Of a DNA stretch of 64,000 nucleotides, positions 52,135 to 60,553 are shown piece by piece; position 1 is the first letter of the stretch, and each line of letters begins with the position of its first letter. Source of the DNA: an uncultured Blastocatellia bacterium (GTDB taxonomy: Bacteria > Acidobacteriota > Blastocatellia > Chloracidobacteriales > Chloracidobacteriaceae); assembly GCA_937934745.1 (NCBI GenBank), contig CALGZC010000003.1, positions 1 to 64,000 on the forward strand, in the 5' to 3' direction. The position numbers and the translations under genes were made by a program. The notes below the pieces were generated by a model. It made no database searches. It was not told the DNA's origin and saw nothing but the letters and a program-made list of their open reading frames with translations.

Positions 52135-53221
52135 CCTCACCGATTTTGCGCGTCTTACGCGAGCGTCCAAACGAGGTCGCACACTTATGACAGGGATGAA
52201 GTTCCGCCGTTCCTGTGACCAATGCGGCGTCACCTTTTTTTCCACCGACCGCAAAGCGCGGTTTTGTCAGAAACATCAGCCGCGACGAGTTGCGCACAAC
52301 ACGACCGGACGCACCGCACCACCGACCTCAGCAACGCCCAAACTGGCAAAGGCTGTCATAGGGGCACGTCCTCCGGTTGGGTTATCCGGCACACAACGCC
52401 AGAAAGGTGTCACCCGTCAGCGGCAGCCGCAAATTCGTACGCTGACACCAGAACTACGTGCACGGATCGCGTCGGCTTTCCAACATATGCAGACCGTCCC
52501 CGGCAGCGCCATTCCACTCGATGCCAAACACCTGGAGCGCCATCTCCGTCAGATCCACACCGCCATTTCGCAGCAATTGTGGGTCAGCCGGGCGGTTGTC
52601 TCCCAGGTCATTCAAGAACTGCGCACAGCCCTCGCCGTCGCCTCTATCGAACTGACCCCGGAGCAAAAAGAACAGGCCATTGCCATGTACCGCCGGTTTA
52701 TTGAGACCGGTGAACGACCGGCCGGCGGTCGGCGGCGGTTCATCGCCCAACAGCTCGGTGTCAGCCTAGACTCGGTTGTGTTGGTCATCCGCCACTGGGC
52801 GCAGTCCCAATACGCCCAATCCCCGACGCCGAAGCCGACCCGCCAGCAACTGTTCCTCATAGAGAAGGCTTTCTACCGACACCTCACCGAAGGTCACGAA
52901 CCTTATGAGGATTTCCCAGAAGTCATCGCACAAGAACTCGGCTTTGTCACGCCCTACCAGGTTCTTCGCTGGATTGACGTGCTGTACGACAACAGCAAGT
53001 TTCCGCCAGACCTGCCGGAAGTAACCCCAGAGCAGCGGGCTGCCGTCCTGGAGGAATATCACGCATACTTACGCCAGGACGCACCACCGGAAAACTCCCT
53101 CCACAACACGATTGCCGAGAAGGTCGGCGGCCTTTCGCCCCGGCAGGTACACAAGGTCCTTTACGACTACCGAGTCGAGCTACGTCGGCAGTGCCTTGAG
53201 CGAACACTGGTCTCTGCCTGA
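52127..53221 (+). CDS. Unrecognised protein: zinc-knuckle plus four HTH-like tandem repeats
   Basis: The 364-residue protein matches no family I know. Cys30, Cys33, Cys47 and His50 (SCDQCGVTFFS, FCQKH) could bind one zinc. A Thr/Arg/Gln-rich linker (55-105) is followed by four units of about 55-65 residues (starting near 106, 176, 237 and 299), each opening with a T-x-E/Q-(L/Q)-R type helix (LTPELRARIASAF, LTPEQKEQAIAMYRRF, PTRQQLFLIEKAFYRHL, VTPEQRAAVLEEYHAYL) and closing with a short HTH-like stretch (VSRAVVSQVIQELR, VSLDSVVLVIRHW, VTPYQVLRWIDVL, LSPRQVHKVLYDY). A nucleic-acid-binding role is an inference. The start may be ATG 52127, 52187 or 52196; the zinc motif lies after all of them. 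It follows nusB by 45 bases. Confidence 0.7.
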   Translation: MFTLTDFARLTRASKRGRTLMTGMKFRRSCDQCGVTFFSTDRKARFCQKHQPRRVAHNTTGRTAPPTSATPKLAKAVIGARPPVGLSGTQRQKGVTRQRQPQIRTLTPELRARIASAFQHMQTVPGSAIPLDAKHLERHLRQIHTAISQQLWVSRAVVSQVIQELRTALAVASIELTPEQKEQAIAMYRRFIETGERPAGGRRRFIAQQLGVSLDSVVLVIRHWAQSQYAQSPTPKPTRQQLFLIEKAFYRHLTEGHEPYEDFPEVIAQELGFVTPYQVLRWIDVLYDNSKFPPDLPEVTPEQRAAVLEEYHAYLRQDAPPENSLHNTIAEKVGGLSPRQVHKVLYDYRVELRRQCLERTLVSA

Positions 53222-53244
53222 GCTGGATTGCATTGACGACCGCC

Positions 53245-53937
53245 ATGAAGCGCAAATCTCGTCGGTGCTGGTGGGTTATCCTTGCAACCTGTCTCCTGCT
53301 CCCACTGTTGCTGGTACTCAGCAACGCCTGGGTGGTGATCTCAACGCAGGCGCGAGTTTTCAGCCACCCAGCTCAAACCCCGGCTAACCACGTCGGATTG
53401 GTCTTGGGGACGGCGAAGTACCTTCCAACCGGCGGGATCAACCCCTACTTCCAAAACCGTGTGCAGGCAGCGGCGGCACTCTACCATGCCGGCAAAGTCA
53501 GACATCTGATCCTCAGCGGCTCGAATCAAACCACCGCATACGATGAGCCGACCGAAATGCGCAAATGCCTACGTAGCCTCGGCGTTCCCGATGCAGCTAT
53601 GACCTCTGACTATGCCGGACGCCGGACCCTTGACTCCGTTGTTCGCGCCCGCGACATTTTTGGCCAAACTCGTGTCACGATTATCTCCAACGAGTTTCAC
53701 GTCTACCGGGCGCTTTTTCTCTGCGACCGCTTTGGCCTGACCGCCATCGCCTACGGCGCCCCCGATCTTCCCTGGCCGCTCTCAATGCGAACACGGCTGC
53801 GCGAGTACGGCGCACGCTGCAAGGCCGTGCTGGATGTCTATGTTTTAGGGACACAACCCCGCTTTCGCGGTGCTCCCATCCCGCTGCCGCCTGCCCTTGA
53901 AGCAGCAGCTACTGTGGTGTCCGCCGTTCCACAATGA
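53245..53937 (+). CDS. SanA-like DUF218 membrane protein
   Basis: The 230-residue protein has one N-terminal membrane helix (about 9-30, WWVILATCLLLPLLLVLSN) and a DUF218 domain: GLVLGTAKYLPTGGINPYFQNRV, RHLILSGSNQTTAYDEPTEM, RRTLDSVVRARDIFG and IISNEFHVYRALFLCDRFGL. SanA in E. coli affects envelope permeability to vancomycin; ElyC and YdcF are relatives. The active centre is periplasmic or cytoplasmic depending on topology, which I cannot fix. ATG 53245 (TTG 53233 upstream). The 3' end overlaps the convergent P450 gene by 29 bases. Confidence 0.86.
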   Translation: MKRKSRRCWWVILATCLLLPLLLVLSNAWVVISTQARVFSHPAQTPANHVGLVLGTAKYLPTGGINPYFQNRVQAAAALYHAGKVRHLILSGSNQTTAYDEPTEMRKCLRSLGVPDAAMTSDYAGRRTLDSVVRARDIFGQTRVTIISNEFHVYRALFLCDRFGLTAIAYGAPDLPWPLSMRTRLREYGARCKAVLDVYVLGTQPRFRGAPIPLPPALEAAATVVSAVPQ

Positions 53938-55297
53938 CCCGGACGCCGTGTTTGGGTCGGAGCGTGAACACCGTATCGAATTCAATCGGATGACCCGGTA
54001 CAAGGCGCACGCGATACCGTTGTACAAGCAGCGCCAACACCAGGGTTGCTTCCATCAGGGCAAACTGGCTGCCGATACATACCCGCTGACCACCGCCAAA
54101 GGGAAAGTAAGCAAACATCGGACGCGCAGCGACACGGGCCGGCGTAAAACGCTCCGGGTCAAAGCGTTCCGGATCCTCCCAGAAATCCGGGTGGCGGTGT
54201 GTCAGAAACTGATTCAGAGCCACCAAGGTTCGCCCCGGAATATGGTAGCCGCCGATTTCGTCATCGTGGATGGCTTCACGCGGGAGTCCCCACGCGGGAG
54301 GATATAGCCGCATTGTCTCTTCGATCACCATCCGGGTGTAGGGCAGCTGCTTCAGATTGTCGGCCGTCGGCGATGCGCCGCGTAGCACGCCCGAAACCTC
54401 ATCGTACACCTGTTCGGCGACTACCGGTTCCTGGGTCAACACATACACCGCCCACGTTAGCGTGATGGCCGTGGTTTCATGGCCGGCCAGTAGCAGCGTG
54501 ATGACTTCATCGCGCAGTTGTTGGTCGCTCATGGCCGAGCCGGTTTCTTCGTCGCGCGCAGCCATCAACATTGCCAGCAAATCCAACGGCGGATTGGGCG
54601 TTTTTCGACGTGCTTCGATGATTTGATACACCACTGTGTCCAGTCGTCGGCGCGCTGCCTTGAAGCGCAGATTGGCCGGCGTCGGCACCCACAGCGGCAC
54701 GGGCAGTGTTGGGCGCATCTTAAGGCCGACAAAGTCAAAAGCCAGGCGCAGGTTGCGCCCGAAGGTGTCGGCCGTATCACTGACCGGCGTTGAGAACAAC
54801 GTCAAACCGGCGATGCGCAACGTCAGCGCGGCCATATCCTGCGCGATATCGAAGGCCTGCCCCTGCGCCGCACGTGCGTCCCAATCCGGGAAAAACTTCT
54901 CAGTTTCTTTGACCATCGTGGCAACGAAACCGAACAGCGCCTGCCGGTGAAATGCAGGCTGCATAAGCCGGCGCTGCCGCCGCCAAAACTCGCCGTCGCT
55001 CGTGAGCAAACCGTTGCCCGTGATCAAACCGATCGGGCCGTCAAAAACCTTTCCCTTCCGGTAGTTGTGCTGGTTACGCAACAGCACGTGCTCGACGTAG
55101 GCTGGATGCAGTACCAAGTGCCAGTAGAGGCCCGGCAGTCCGCGAAACCGGATGATGTCGCCCAGTTCGTAGAACATGCGTGTGTAGAAACCCAGCAAAT
55201 CCCGGCGTACGGGTAGGAAGCTTCCAAGTAGCCAGTGCTGCGCTTTGGGCATGGGCGCGTACCGCTTGCCTGCAGATGTGGACACAGTGAGTTCCAT
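53909..55297 (-). CDS. Cytochrome P450 monooxygenase
   Basis: The 462-residue P450 has the I-helix AGHETTAIT, the K-helix EETMR, and the heme loop FPFGGGQRVCIG with Cys407 as the thiolate ligand. It resembles the class of soluble bacterial P450s close to CYP102/CYP4-like enzymes that hydroxylate fatty acids or terpenes, and it has no fused reductase. A ferredoxin partner must come from elsewhere. The substrate is unknown; carotenoid or hopanoid oxidation would suit a phototroph, but this is speculation. Start ATG 55297 has GGAG 10 bases upstream. It follows pyrE on the same strand, 41 bases away. Confidence 0.94.
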   Translation of the reverse strand: MELTVSTSAGKRYAPMPKAQHWLLGSFLPVRRDLLGFYTRMFYELGDIIRFRGLPGLYWHLVLHPAYVEHVLLRNQHNYRKGKVFDGPIGLITGNGLLTSDGEFWRRQRRLMQPAFHRQALFGFVATMVKETEKFFPDWDARAAQGQAFDIAQDMAALTLRIAGLTLFSTPVSDTADTFGRNLRLAFDFVGLKMRPTLPVPLWVPTPANLRFKAARRRLDTVVYQIIEARRKTPNPPLDLLAMLMAARDEETGSAMSDQQLRDEVITLLLAGHETTAITLTWAVYVLTQEPVVAEQVYDEVSGVLRGASPTADNLKQLPYTRMVIEETMRLYPPAWGLPREAIHDDEIGGYHIPGRTLVALNQFLTHRHPDFWEDPERFDPERFTPARVAARPMFAYFPFGGGQRVCIGSQFALMEATLVLALLVQRYRVRLVPGHPIEFDTVFTLRPKHGVRVIVERRTPQ

Positions 55298-55338
55298 GCG
55301 GTGGTCTCCGATGCGCTGCCGACAATAACGGCGACTGC

Positions 55339-55926
55339 CTACGTGGACTTGAAGGTACGACTCCCAGGCTTGACAAGCGGGACGCCGGCCCGGCACAGCA
55401 GACAATCGGCAGGATGATAGGTCGGAATCGTCAGCGCCATCAACGCGGCAAAGCGAACCCCAAGGTCCGCCCGCCCGCCGCTGCGGTCAATCAGGGCGCC
55501 GACGGCGACCACCTGCGCACCGTACTGCGCCACAACCCCCATGGTCTCGCGCGTCGAGCCGCCCGTCGTGATGACATCCTCGACGACCACGACGTTCTCT
55601 CGCGGGGTGATTTCAAAGCCACGCCGCAGGGTCATCTCCCCTTGCTCGCGCTCGGTGAAGATGCACCGCACGCCCAGCGCCCGCGCGACTTCATGGGCAA
55701 CAAGAATACCGCCAATGGCCGGAGCAACGACAACCTGGGGCAATGCGCCAAGGCGTCGGAGCTGTGCCGCCAGGGCAGATCCGACCCGTTCCGCCGCCGA
55801 CGGAAATTGAAGCAGGCGCGCACATTGCACGTACTGGGGGCTATGAAGGCCTGAACTCAGTAGGAAGTGACCGGATAACAATGCCCCGGTTTCCTGCAAC
55901 AGGCGAGAGACATCAGACGGTTCCAT
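55339..55926 (-). CDS. pyrE: Orotate phosphoribosyltransferase
   Basis: The 195-residue enzyme makes OMP from orotate and PRPP. It has ALLSGHFLLSSGLHSPQYVQC, the PRPP-binding motif VVVVEDVITTGGST, and IGGILVAHEVARALGV with EREQGEMTLRRGF, the loop carrying the catalytic Lys/Arg. The C terminus has a DCLLCRAGVPLVKPGS motif found in the longer PyrE form. Start: ATG 55926 (MEPSDV) or ATG 55971; neither has a clear ribosome binding site, and homology begins near the first. Confidence 0.92.
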   Translation of the reverse strand: MEPSDVSRLLQETGALLSGHFLLSSGLHSPQYVQCARLLQFPSAAERVGSALAAQLRRLGALPQVVVAPAIGGILVAHEVARALGVRCIFTEREQGEMTLRRGFEITPRENVVVVEDVITTGGSTRETMGVVAQYGAQVVAVGALIDRSGGRADLGVRFAALMALTIPTYHPADCLLCRAGVPLVKPGSRTFKST

Positions 55927-56011
55927 TCGCGGCTTTACTGCCGGCGGCCCTTGGCCGCCACGGGTCGGCATGTTTCAAGATTGGACTCAACCGTATCCTT
56001 TTCTCTGACCG

Positions 56012-57226
56012 ATGTCCATGACCACCGCAGTTTTGCCATCCCCGCCCCAACTCAGCCGTGTTGCGCCCGAATCCGACACCCTGCTCGGGGTGTACATCCA
56101 CTTCCCCTTCTGCACCACAAAGTGTACCTACTGCGCTTTTGTGACGCGGAGCTACGTCGCCGACCTTGCGGAACGCTACGTCGGCGCGCTGGAAACCGAG
56201 TTGCAGTGCTTTCCCACAACCTGCGCCACCCTACCGCTGAACTTTGCGACCCGCCGCGCCGACACGCTCTACATCGGTGGAGGTACGCCTTCCCGCCTGA
56301 CGCCGCACCAACTCGAACGACTTCTGAAGGCTTGCCGTGCCGTCTTTGATTTGACGCCTGACGCTGAAATCACGGTCGAGGTCAACCCAGGCGATGCCAC
56401 TTATGAGCGACTTGCTGCCTACCGTGCCCTGGGTGTCAACCGACTTAGCCTAGGCGTGCAGTCGTTTTTCGACCCAGACTTAGTCTTGACTGGCCGCGAC
56501 CACGACGCCAACGCTGCCCGACAAGCATTTCAGGCGGCGCGCCGTGCCGGGTTTGACAACCTGAGCCTCGATCTAATTGCCGGTCTTCCCGGCCAAACAG
56601 GCGTAACGTGGCGCGCCAACCTGTCTGAGGCCCTGGCGCTTATGCCGGAGCACTTATCGCTGTACCTGCTGGAAGTGAAAGCGCACACAACACTGGCCCG
56701 TCAACTCGCTGCCGGCCGACTGACCGTTCCCGATGACGACTTGGCTGCCGAACTATACCTCACAACGCTGGATGTCCTGACACAAGCCGGTTTTGAGACG
56801 TATGAAATCTCCAACTTTGCCCGTCCAGGCTATCGTGCACGCCATAACCTCAAGTACTGGACGGATATGCCTTATGCCGCGTTTGGCGTCGGCGCCCATG
56901 GCTACGACGGATCTGAACGTTACTGGAACGACGACCGGCTAGAGAACTACCTCCTGCAGGTAGAGCAAACAGGCTCAGCCGTGGCTGGGCGTACCCAGCG
57001 CACCCCACAGGAACGTTGGCAGGAAGCCGTGATCCTGGGGCTGCGCCTGTCCGACGGTGTGTCACTTCAGGTGCTACGAAAACGCTACGGCGTTGATCTG
57101 CATGACTACAGAGCTGCCATCTCCGAACTCCAGGTCACCGGACTGCTCACCGTCACCTCCGACCGGTTGTACCTGACGCCACGCGGGCGGTTGTTGTCCA
57201 ATGAAGTTTTCCTGGCGTTTTCCTGA
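56012..57226 (+). CDS. hemW: HemW-type radical SAM heme chaperone
   Basis: The 404-residue protein has the radical SAM cluster C34-x3-C38-x2-C41 in YIHFPFCTTKCTYCAF, the SAM-binding YIGGGTPSRL, VEVNPG and LSLGVQSFFD, and the C-terminal HemN domain (YEISNFARPGYRARHN, YWNDDRLENYL). It is shorter than HemN and lacks its N-terminal extension. HemW delivers heme to membrane cytochromes; many are misannotated as coproporphyrinogen III oxidase. This fits the cytochrome c biogenesis gene set of the window. Confidence 0.9.
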   Translation: MSMTTAVLPSPPQLSRVAPESDTLLGVYIHFPFCTTKCTYCAFVTRSYVADLAERYVGALETELQCFPTTCATLPLNFATRRADTLYIGGGTPSRLTPHQLERLLKACRAVFDLTPDAEITVEVNPGDATYERLAAYRALGVNRLSLGVQSFFDPDLVLTGRDHDANAARQAFQAARRAGFDNLSLDLIAGLPGQTGVTWRANLSEALALMPEHLSLYLLEVKAHTTLARQLAAGRLTVPDDDLAAELYLTTLDVLTQAGFETYEISNFARPGYRARHNLKYWTDMPYAAFGVGAHGYDGSERYWNDDRLENYLLQVEQTGSAVAGRTQRTPQERWQEAVILGLRLSDGVSLQVLRKRYGVDLHDYRAAISELQVTGLLTVTSDRLYLTPRGRLLSNEVFLAFS

Positions 57227-57352
57227 TGGATGAACGACATTCACGATAGCGCCGTTTGGCGGCGACCGATTCCGGTGCGTCCGTCACACCGGATCGTTCC
57301 CGCGCCGCCCCAGCTGTTGATGCATCCCTTGTGCTTGGTAAGGACCTTCTCT

Positions 57353-57694
57353 ATGACGCAGAGAGTCAACGTGTTGTGCGTCCGTACAGCCGACGGACGT
57401 ATTGAGCCGCTCGCCGGTCAGCAACTTGACATTCGCCAAATTTTTGACAATGCGCTGCCTATCTTTGAACGTGAAGAAGCCAGCGTCTCCTTTTTAGCGC
57501 GGTATGTACCGCCGAGTTCGGATGAGTTTTTTGTGACGCGCTATGAAGCCATCGGTGACGTCCGTCAGTTTGCACAGCGTCACAACCTCAAGCTCTGGCT
57601 TGACCCACAATGCGATTTCGAGGGGAATCTCATTCCAGAATCCGGCATCAAGGGCGATCCGGAGCGCATTGCCGGTATTGTTTTGAAACGCTAG
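57353..57694 (+). CDS. Small conserved-looking protein of unknown function
   Basis: The 113-residue acidic protein is not one I recognise. It starts MTQRVNVLCVRTADGRIEPL at ATG 57353, preceded by AAGGA 8 bases upstream; the frame extends to 57230 but that part is basic and low in homology-like character. It has mixed alpha/beta content with FLARYVPPSSDEFFVTRYEA in the centre and ends GDPERIAGIVLKR. No signal peptide, Cys pairs or membrane segment. It follows hemW by about 125 bases. Confidence 0.6.
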   Translation: MTQRVNVLCVRTADGRIEPLAGQQLDIRQIFDNALPIFEREEASVSFLARYVPPSSDEFFVTRYEAIGDVRQFAQRHNLKLWLDPQCDFEGNLIPESGIKGDPERIAGIVLKR

Positions 57695-58076
57695 CGGTCC
57701 TCCGGCAACCACCCTGGGACGCAGCGGGGACGCACGGTCTTGCTGGCCCGGAGTACCACCGGCCAAACGCGGCACGCTCATCGCCGGAACATAGCCTGCC
57801 GACGACCTGTTCCGGGGACGGCAAACACGGACCGCCGGCAGACAGGAAGCCAAAACCTGGGGCACTGGCTTCGGCTGGGGCAGTTTCCTGACGCCATCCA
57901 GGCAAAAACGCACCGTTTGACCACCCTGCCTGCAAGTCGGCGTCAGGCATGAAGCATTGCGCCCCGGCATAAGCTCCGGAGATGAGACTTGCTCCGGCTC
58001 TCCCAAGCGGTTAAATCATGTCGGCCTGGTGTGCATCCACCGGCCATTGCTCGCGGTGATGAGAAGCTCTGGCCCG
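57695..58076. other. GC-rich intergenic region with several nested inverted repeats
   Basis: No gene is supported. CTGCCG (57796-57801) pairs with CGGCAG (57836-57841); GAAGCCA (57846-57852) pairs with TGGCTTC (57866-57872); CAGGAA (57843-57848) can pair with TTCCTG (57885-57890), competing with the last. The block 57796-57890 could be a structured RNA. I could not match it to RNase P, SRP RNA, tmRNA or a B12 riboswitch. Confidence 0.45.
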
Positions 58077-58949
58077 ATGTCCACGGTGTTGCGCGACGTC
58101 AAAATCACTCTCGACATGATCAAGATTGAGCACACGGTGTTTGCATTACCGTTTGCCTTTTTGGGGGCCGTGTTGGCGGCGCGCGGACTGCCTAACCTGA
58201 GGCAGCTCTTCTGGATCACGGTGGCGATGGTCGGAGCGCGCAGTGCGGCAATGGCCTTTAATCGCCTGGTGGATGAACCATACGATGCTGCCAATCCGCG
58301 AACGGCAAACCGAGCCCTCCCGGCCGGTTTGGTCAGCCGCCAGTTTGTCGTAGCGTTCACGGTGGTTTCGGCGGTGCTGTTTCTCCTGGCGGCGGCGATG
58401 CTCAACCGGTTGGCGCTGTGGTTGTCGCCGGTCGCCCTCGGGTCGGTACTCCTGTATTCCTACACCAAACGCTTGACGGCCCTGTCACATATCGTTCTGG
58501 GTTGGTGTCTGGCAATGGCGCCGTCCGGTGCCTGGGTTGCCGTGCGGGGTACGTTAGACGGGACGGCCGTCCTGCTTTCGCTGTGCGTTTTGCTGTGGAC
58601 GGCCGGTTTTGACATTCTGTACGCCTGCCAAGACTATGACTTTGACCGCCGGCACCCAGACTTGCACTCGATTCCTAAGTCACTCGGTGTTGCGCGGGCG
58701 CTGGGCGTTGCGCGTGCCCTCCATGCCGCGATGTTTGGGGCTCTCGTCCTACTCGTTGTCGTGGCCGGACTCGGCTGGCTGGCGTTGGTGGGGGTTTTGG
58801 CCACTGGCGGCTTGCTGATTTACCAGCACCGACTGGTCAGCCCAACCGATCTATCGCGTTTAGACGCTGCGTTTTTTACGACCAACGCTTTCGTCAGTGT
58901 GATCCTGTTTCTGACACTGGGTGCCGACGTGGCATTACTGAGTCGGTAG
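58077..58949 (+). CDS. UbiA-family prenyltransferase (4-hydroxybenzoate/MqnP type)
   Basis: The 290-residue membrane protein has about eight helices and both Asp-rich prenyl-diphosphate motifs: [21 protein letters not shown] and [20 protein letters not shown]. The residues around them (NRALPAG and [12 protein letters not shown]) are those of UbiA and MqnP. It attaches a polyprenyl chain to an aromatic acid for quinone synthesis; since Acidobacteriota use menaquinone, a futalosine-pathway role (MqnP) is more likely, but this is inferred. It is not BchG/ChlG, whose motifs differ. The start could be ATG 58059 or 58077. Confidence 0.85.
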   Translation: MSTVLRDVKITLDMIKIEHTVFALPFAFLGAVLAARGLPNLRQLFWITVAMVGARSAAMAFNRLVDEPYDAANPRTANRALPAGLVSRQFVVAFTVVSAVLFLLAAAMLNRLALWLSPVALGSVLLYSYTKRLTALSHIVLGWCLAMAPSGAWVAVRGTLDGTAVLLSLCVLLWTAGFDILYACQDYDFDRRHPDLHSIPKSLGVARALGVARALHAAMFGALVLLVVVAGLGWLALVGVLATGGLLIYQHRLVSPTDLSRLDAAFFTTNAFVSVILFLTLGADVALLSR

Positions 58950-59282
58950 TCTCCAAGCCGGCTGCTGGCCGGAGAAGGCGCAAACCACCTGCTTAGCCGG
59001 AGGTCGGCGATTCTTTGAGTCGCGCCTGAATGCCGCCGGTTTGTTGCCTGTCATGCGATCGCGCCGAGGTTGCCCATTTGCCTGCAACGATCTGCTCACC
59101 GTCCAGGGCAGCTGTCCAACATCAACAGTTTCAAAAACAAAACGTTGACGAATGGACGGCGATTAGCAAAGCTACGCCGGCCATCTGTACGTTATGGCAC
59201 ACTATCCGCCAGACGTTCCGGCGGCGGCTAAACGGGGCCGCCTCACCGAGCGTCGGCAGTGCACTATTGAGCGGAGTCGGTT
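58950..59282. other. Intergenic region before the acyl-CoA ligase genes
   Basis: No gene is supported. At 59195-59210 TGGCACACTATCCGCC resembles a sigma-54 promoter but lacks TT at -13/-14. The right part has GGCGGC/GCCGCC arms (around 59220-59246) just upstream of the sucC-like gene. Confidence 0.35.
59195..59210 (+). promoter_or_regulatory. Weak sigma-54-like promoter candidate
   Basis: TGGCAC with GC at the right distance matches the -24 box fully and the -12 box only at GC. The predicted start would lie about 60 bases before the gene at 59283. Confidence 0.25.
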
Positions 59283-60515
59283 ATGAATCTCTACGAATAC
59301 GAAGGCAAATCGCTGCTCAAGAAGTACGGCATCCGTGTCCCGGAGGGGATCTTCATCAACGCCCCCCAAAACGCCGGCAGCATTGAAGCCTTCGTCGAGG
59401 AAGTCGGCGAGGTGGCTGTCAAGGCACAGGTTTTGGCCGGCAAGCGCGCCAAAGCCGGCGGAATTCGCTTCTGCAAAACGGCCGAGGGGGCGGAATTGGC
59501 CGTCGAACTGCTGCTGCACACCACGATCCATGGGTCGGAATCGGTCGGCGTCCTCGTTGAACAACGGCTCTCGATTGTGGGGGAGTATTACCTTGCCCTG
59601 ACCTTTGATGGTTGGTATCGCGCACCCGTCGTCATGCTGAGTCAGCAGGGTGGCGTGGACATTGAGGAGATCAGCCAGAAAAACCCAGAAGCAATCATCA
59701 TCCGTCCGATTGACTCGATTTTTGGTTTACCGGAGTGGAAAGCGCGTGAGATTGCAGCCGAAGCTGGTTTCCGTGAGGAGCGCATGCGGAAGATGGCCGA
59801 CCTGATGGTCCGCGCTTACCGCTGTTTTCGCGAAAATGACATCCGGTTGCTTGAAATTAATCCCGTCATCGAGACGCCCAAGATGAACTTTTTTGCCGCC
59901 GATGCGGTCATCATCCTCGACGACGACGCCATGACGCGCCACCGTGACTTCAACTACCCGCCACGCGGTGGGCTGGGACGGCCGCTGACCCAGCGCGAAC
60001 TTCAGGCTAAACTCATTGACCAGAACGACTACCGGGGCGTCGCAGGCAAGTACATCGAACTCGACGGCGACATTGCCATGATGAGCGCTGGCGGTGGCGG
60101 CTCGATCACCAACATGGACGCGCTGATCAGCTATGGCGGCCACCCGGCCAATTACACCGAGTACGGTGGCAACCCGCCGGCCGAGAAGGTTGAGAAACTC
60201 ACGCGGGTTGTCCTATCCAAGCCGGGCCTCACGGCCTGCTGGCACGTCGGCGCCGTCGCCAACAACACCCGCGTAGACATCACCATGGAGGGGTTCATCG
60301 CCGGACTCCGCGCCATTCGACCGCCTTTCCCGATTGTCGTCCGGCGCGGCGGCCCTGGTTGGGAAGAAGCACGTGCGGCATTGGAGCGGGCGCGGGAAGA
60401 ACTCCACTTGGACATGACGATTTTTGGACCTGAAATGCCGATGACGGAAAGTGCCAAGGTGGTGATCCAGAAAAGTGAGGAGTACAAAAACAAACTGCGT
60501 ACGTTGAATTGCTAG
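59283..60515 (+). CDS. Succinyl-CoA ligase beta-like subunit (ATP-grasp; divergent, ATP-citrate-lyase-like C terminus)
   Basis: The 410-residue protein has the ATP-grasp start NLYEYEGKSLLKKYGIRVP, KAQVLAGKRAKAGGI, VLVEQRLSIVGEYYLAL, RLLEINPVIE and the ligase domain GDIAMMSAGGGGSITNMDALISYGGHPANYTEYGG. Compared with ordinary SucC the C-terminal third is unusual (TACWHVGAVANNTRVDITMEGFIAGL in place of FGGIVRCDLIA), closer to ATP-citrate lyase or citryl-CoA synthetase. The pair with the alpha subunit at 60554 could make succinyl-CoA or another acyl-CoA. Start ATG 59283 has GGAG upstream. Confidence 0.82.
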   Translation: MNLYEYEGKSLLKKYGIRVPEGIFINAPQNAGSIEAFVEEVGEVAVKAQVLAGKRAKAGGIRFCKTAEGAELAVELLLHTTIHGSESVGVLVEQRLSIVGEYYLALTFDGWYRAPVVMLSQQGGVDIEEISQKNPEAIIIRPIDSIFGLPEWKAREIAAEAGFREERMRKMADLMVRAYRCFRENDIRLLEINPVIETPKMNFFAADAVIILDDDAMTRHRDFNYPPRGGLGRPLTQRELQAKLIDQNDYRGVAGKYIELDGDIAMMSAGGGGSITNMDALISYGGHPANYTEYGGNPPAEKVEKLTRVVLSKPGLTACWHVGAVANNTRVDITMEGFIAGLRAIRPPFPIVVRRGGPGWEEARAALERAREELHLDMTIFGPEMPMTESAKVVIQKSEEYKNKLRTLNC

Positions 60516-60553
60516 CGCACACCGGCAGATACGAGTGAAATGAGGCAGTGTTT

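Noticed and set aside
56012-57226. HemN coproporphyrinogen III dehydrogenase
   Set aside because: It lacks the N-terminal extension of true HemN and fits HemW in length and motif layout.
57494-58006. 170-codon minus-strand frame
   Set aside because: It is antisense to the real small gene and to the hairpin-rich gap, and has a Pro/Arg/Gly-rich shadow-like composition.
58077-58949. Bacteriochlorophyll synthase (BchG/ChlG)
   Set aside because: The Asp-rich motifs and the NRALPAG context fit UbiA/MqnP better.
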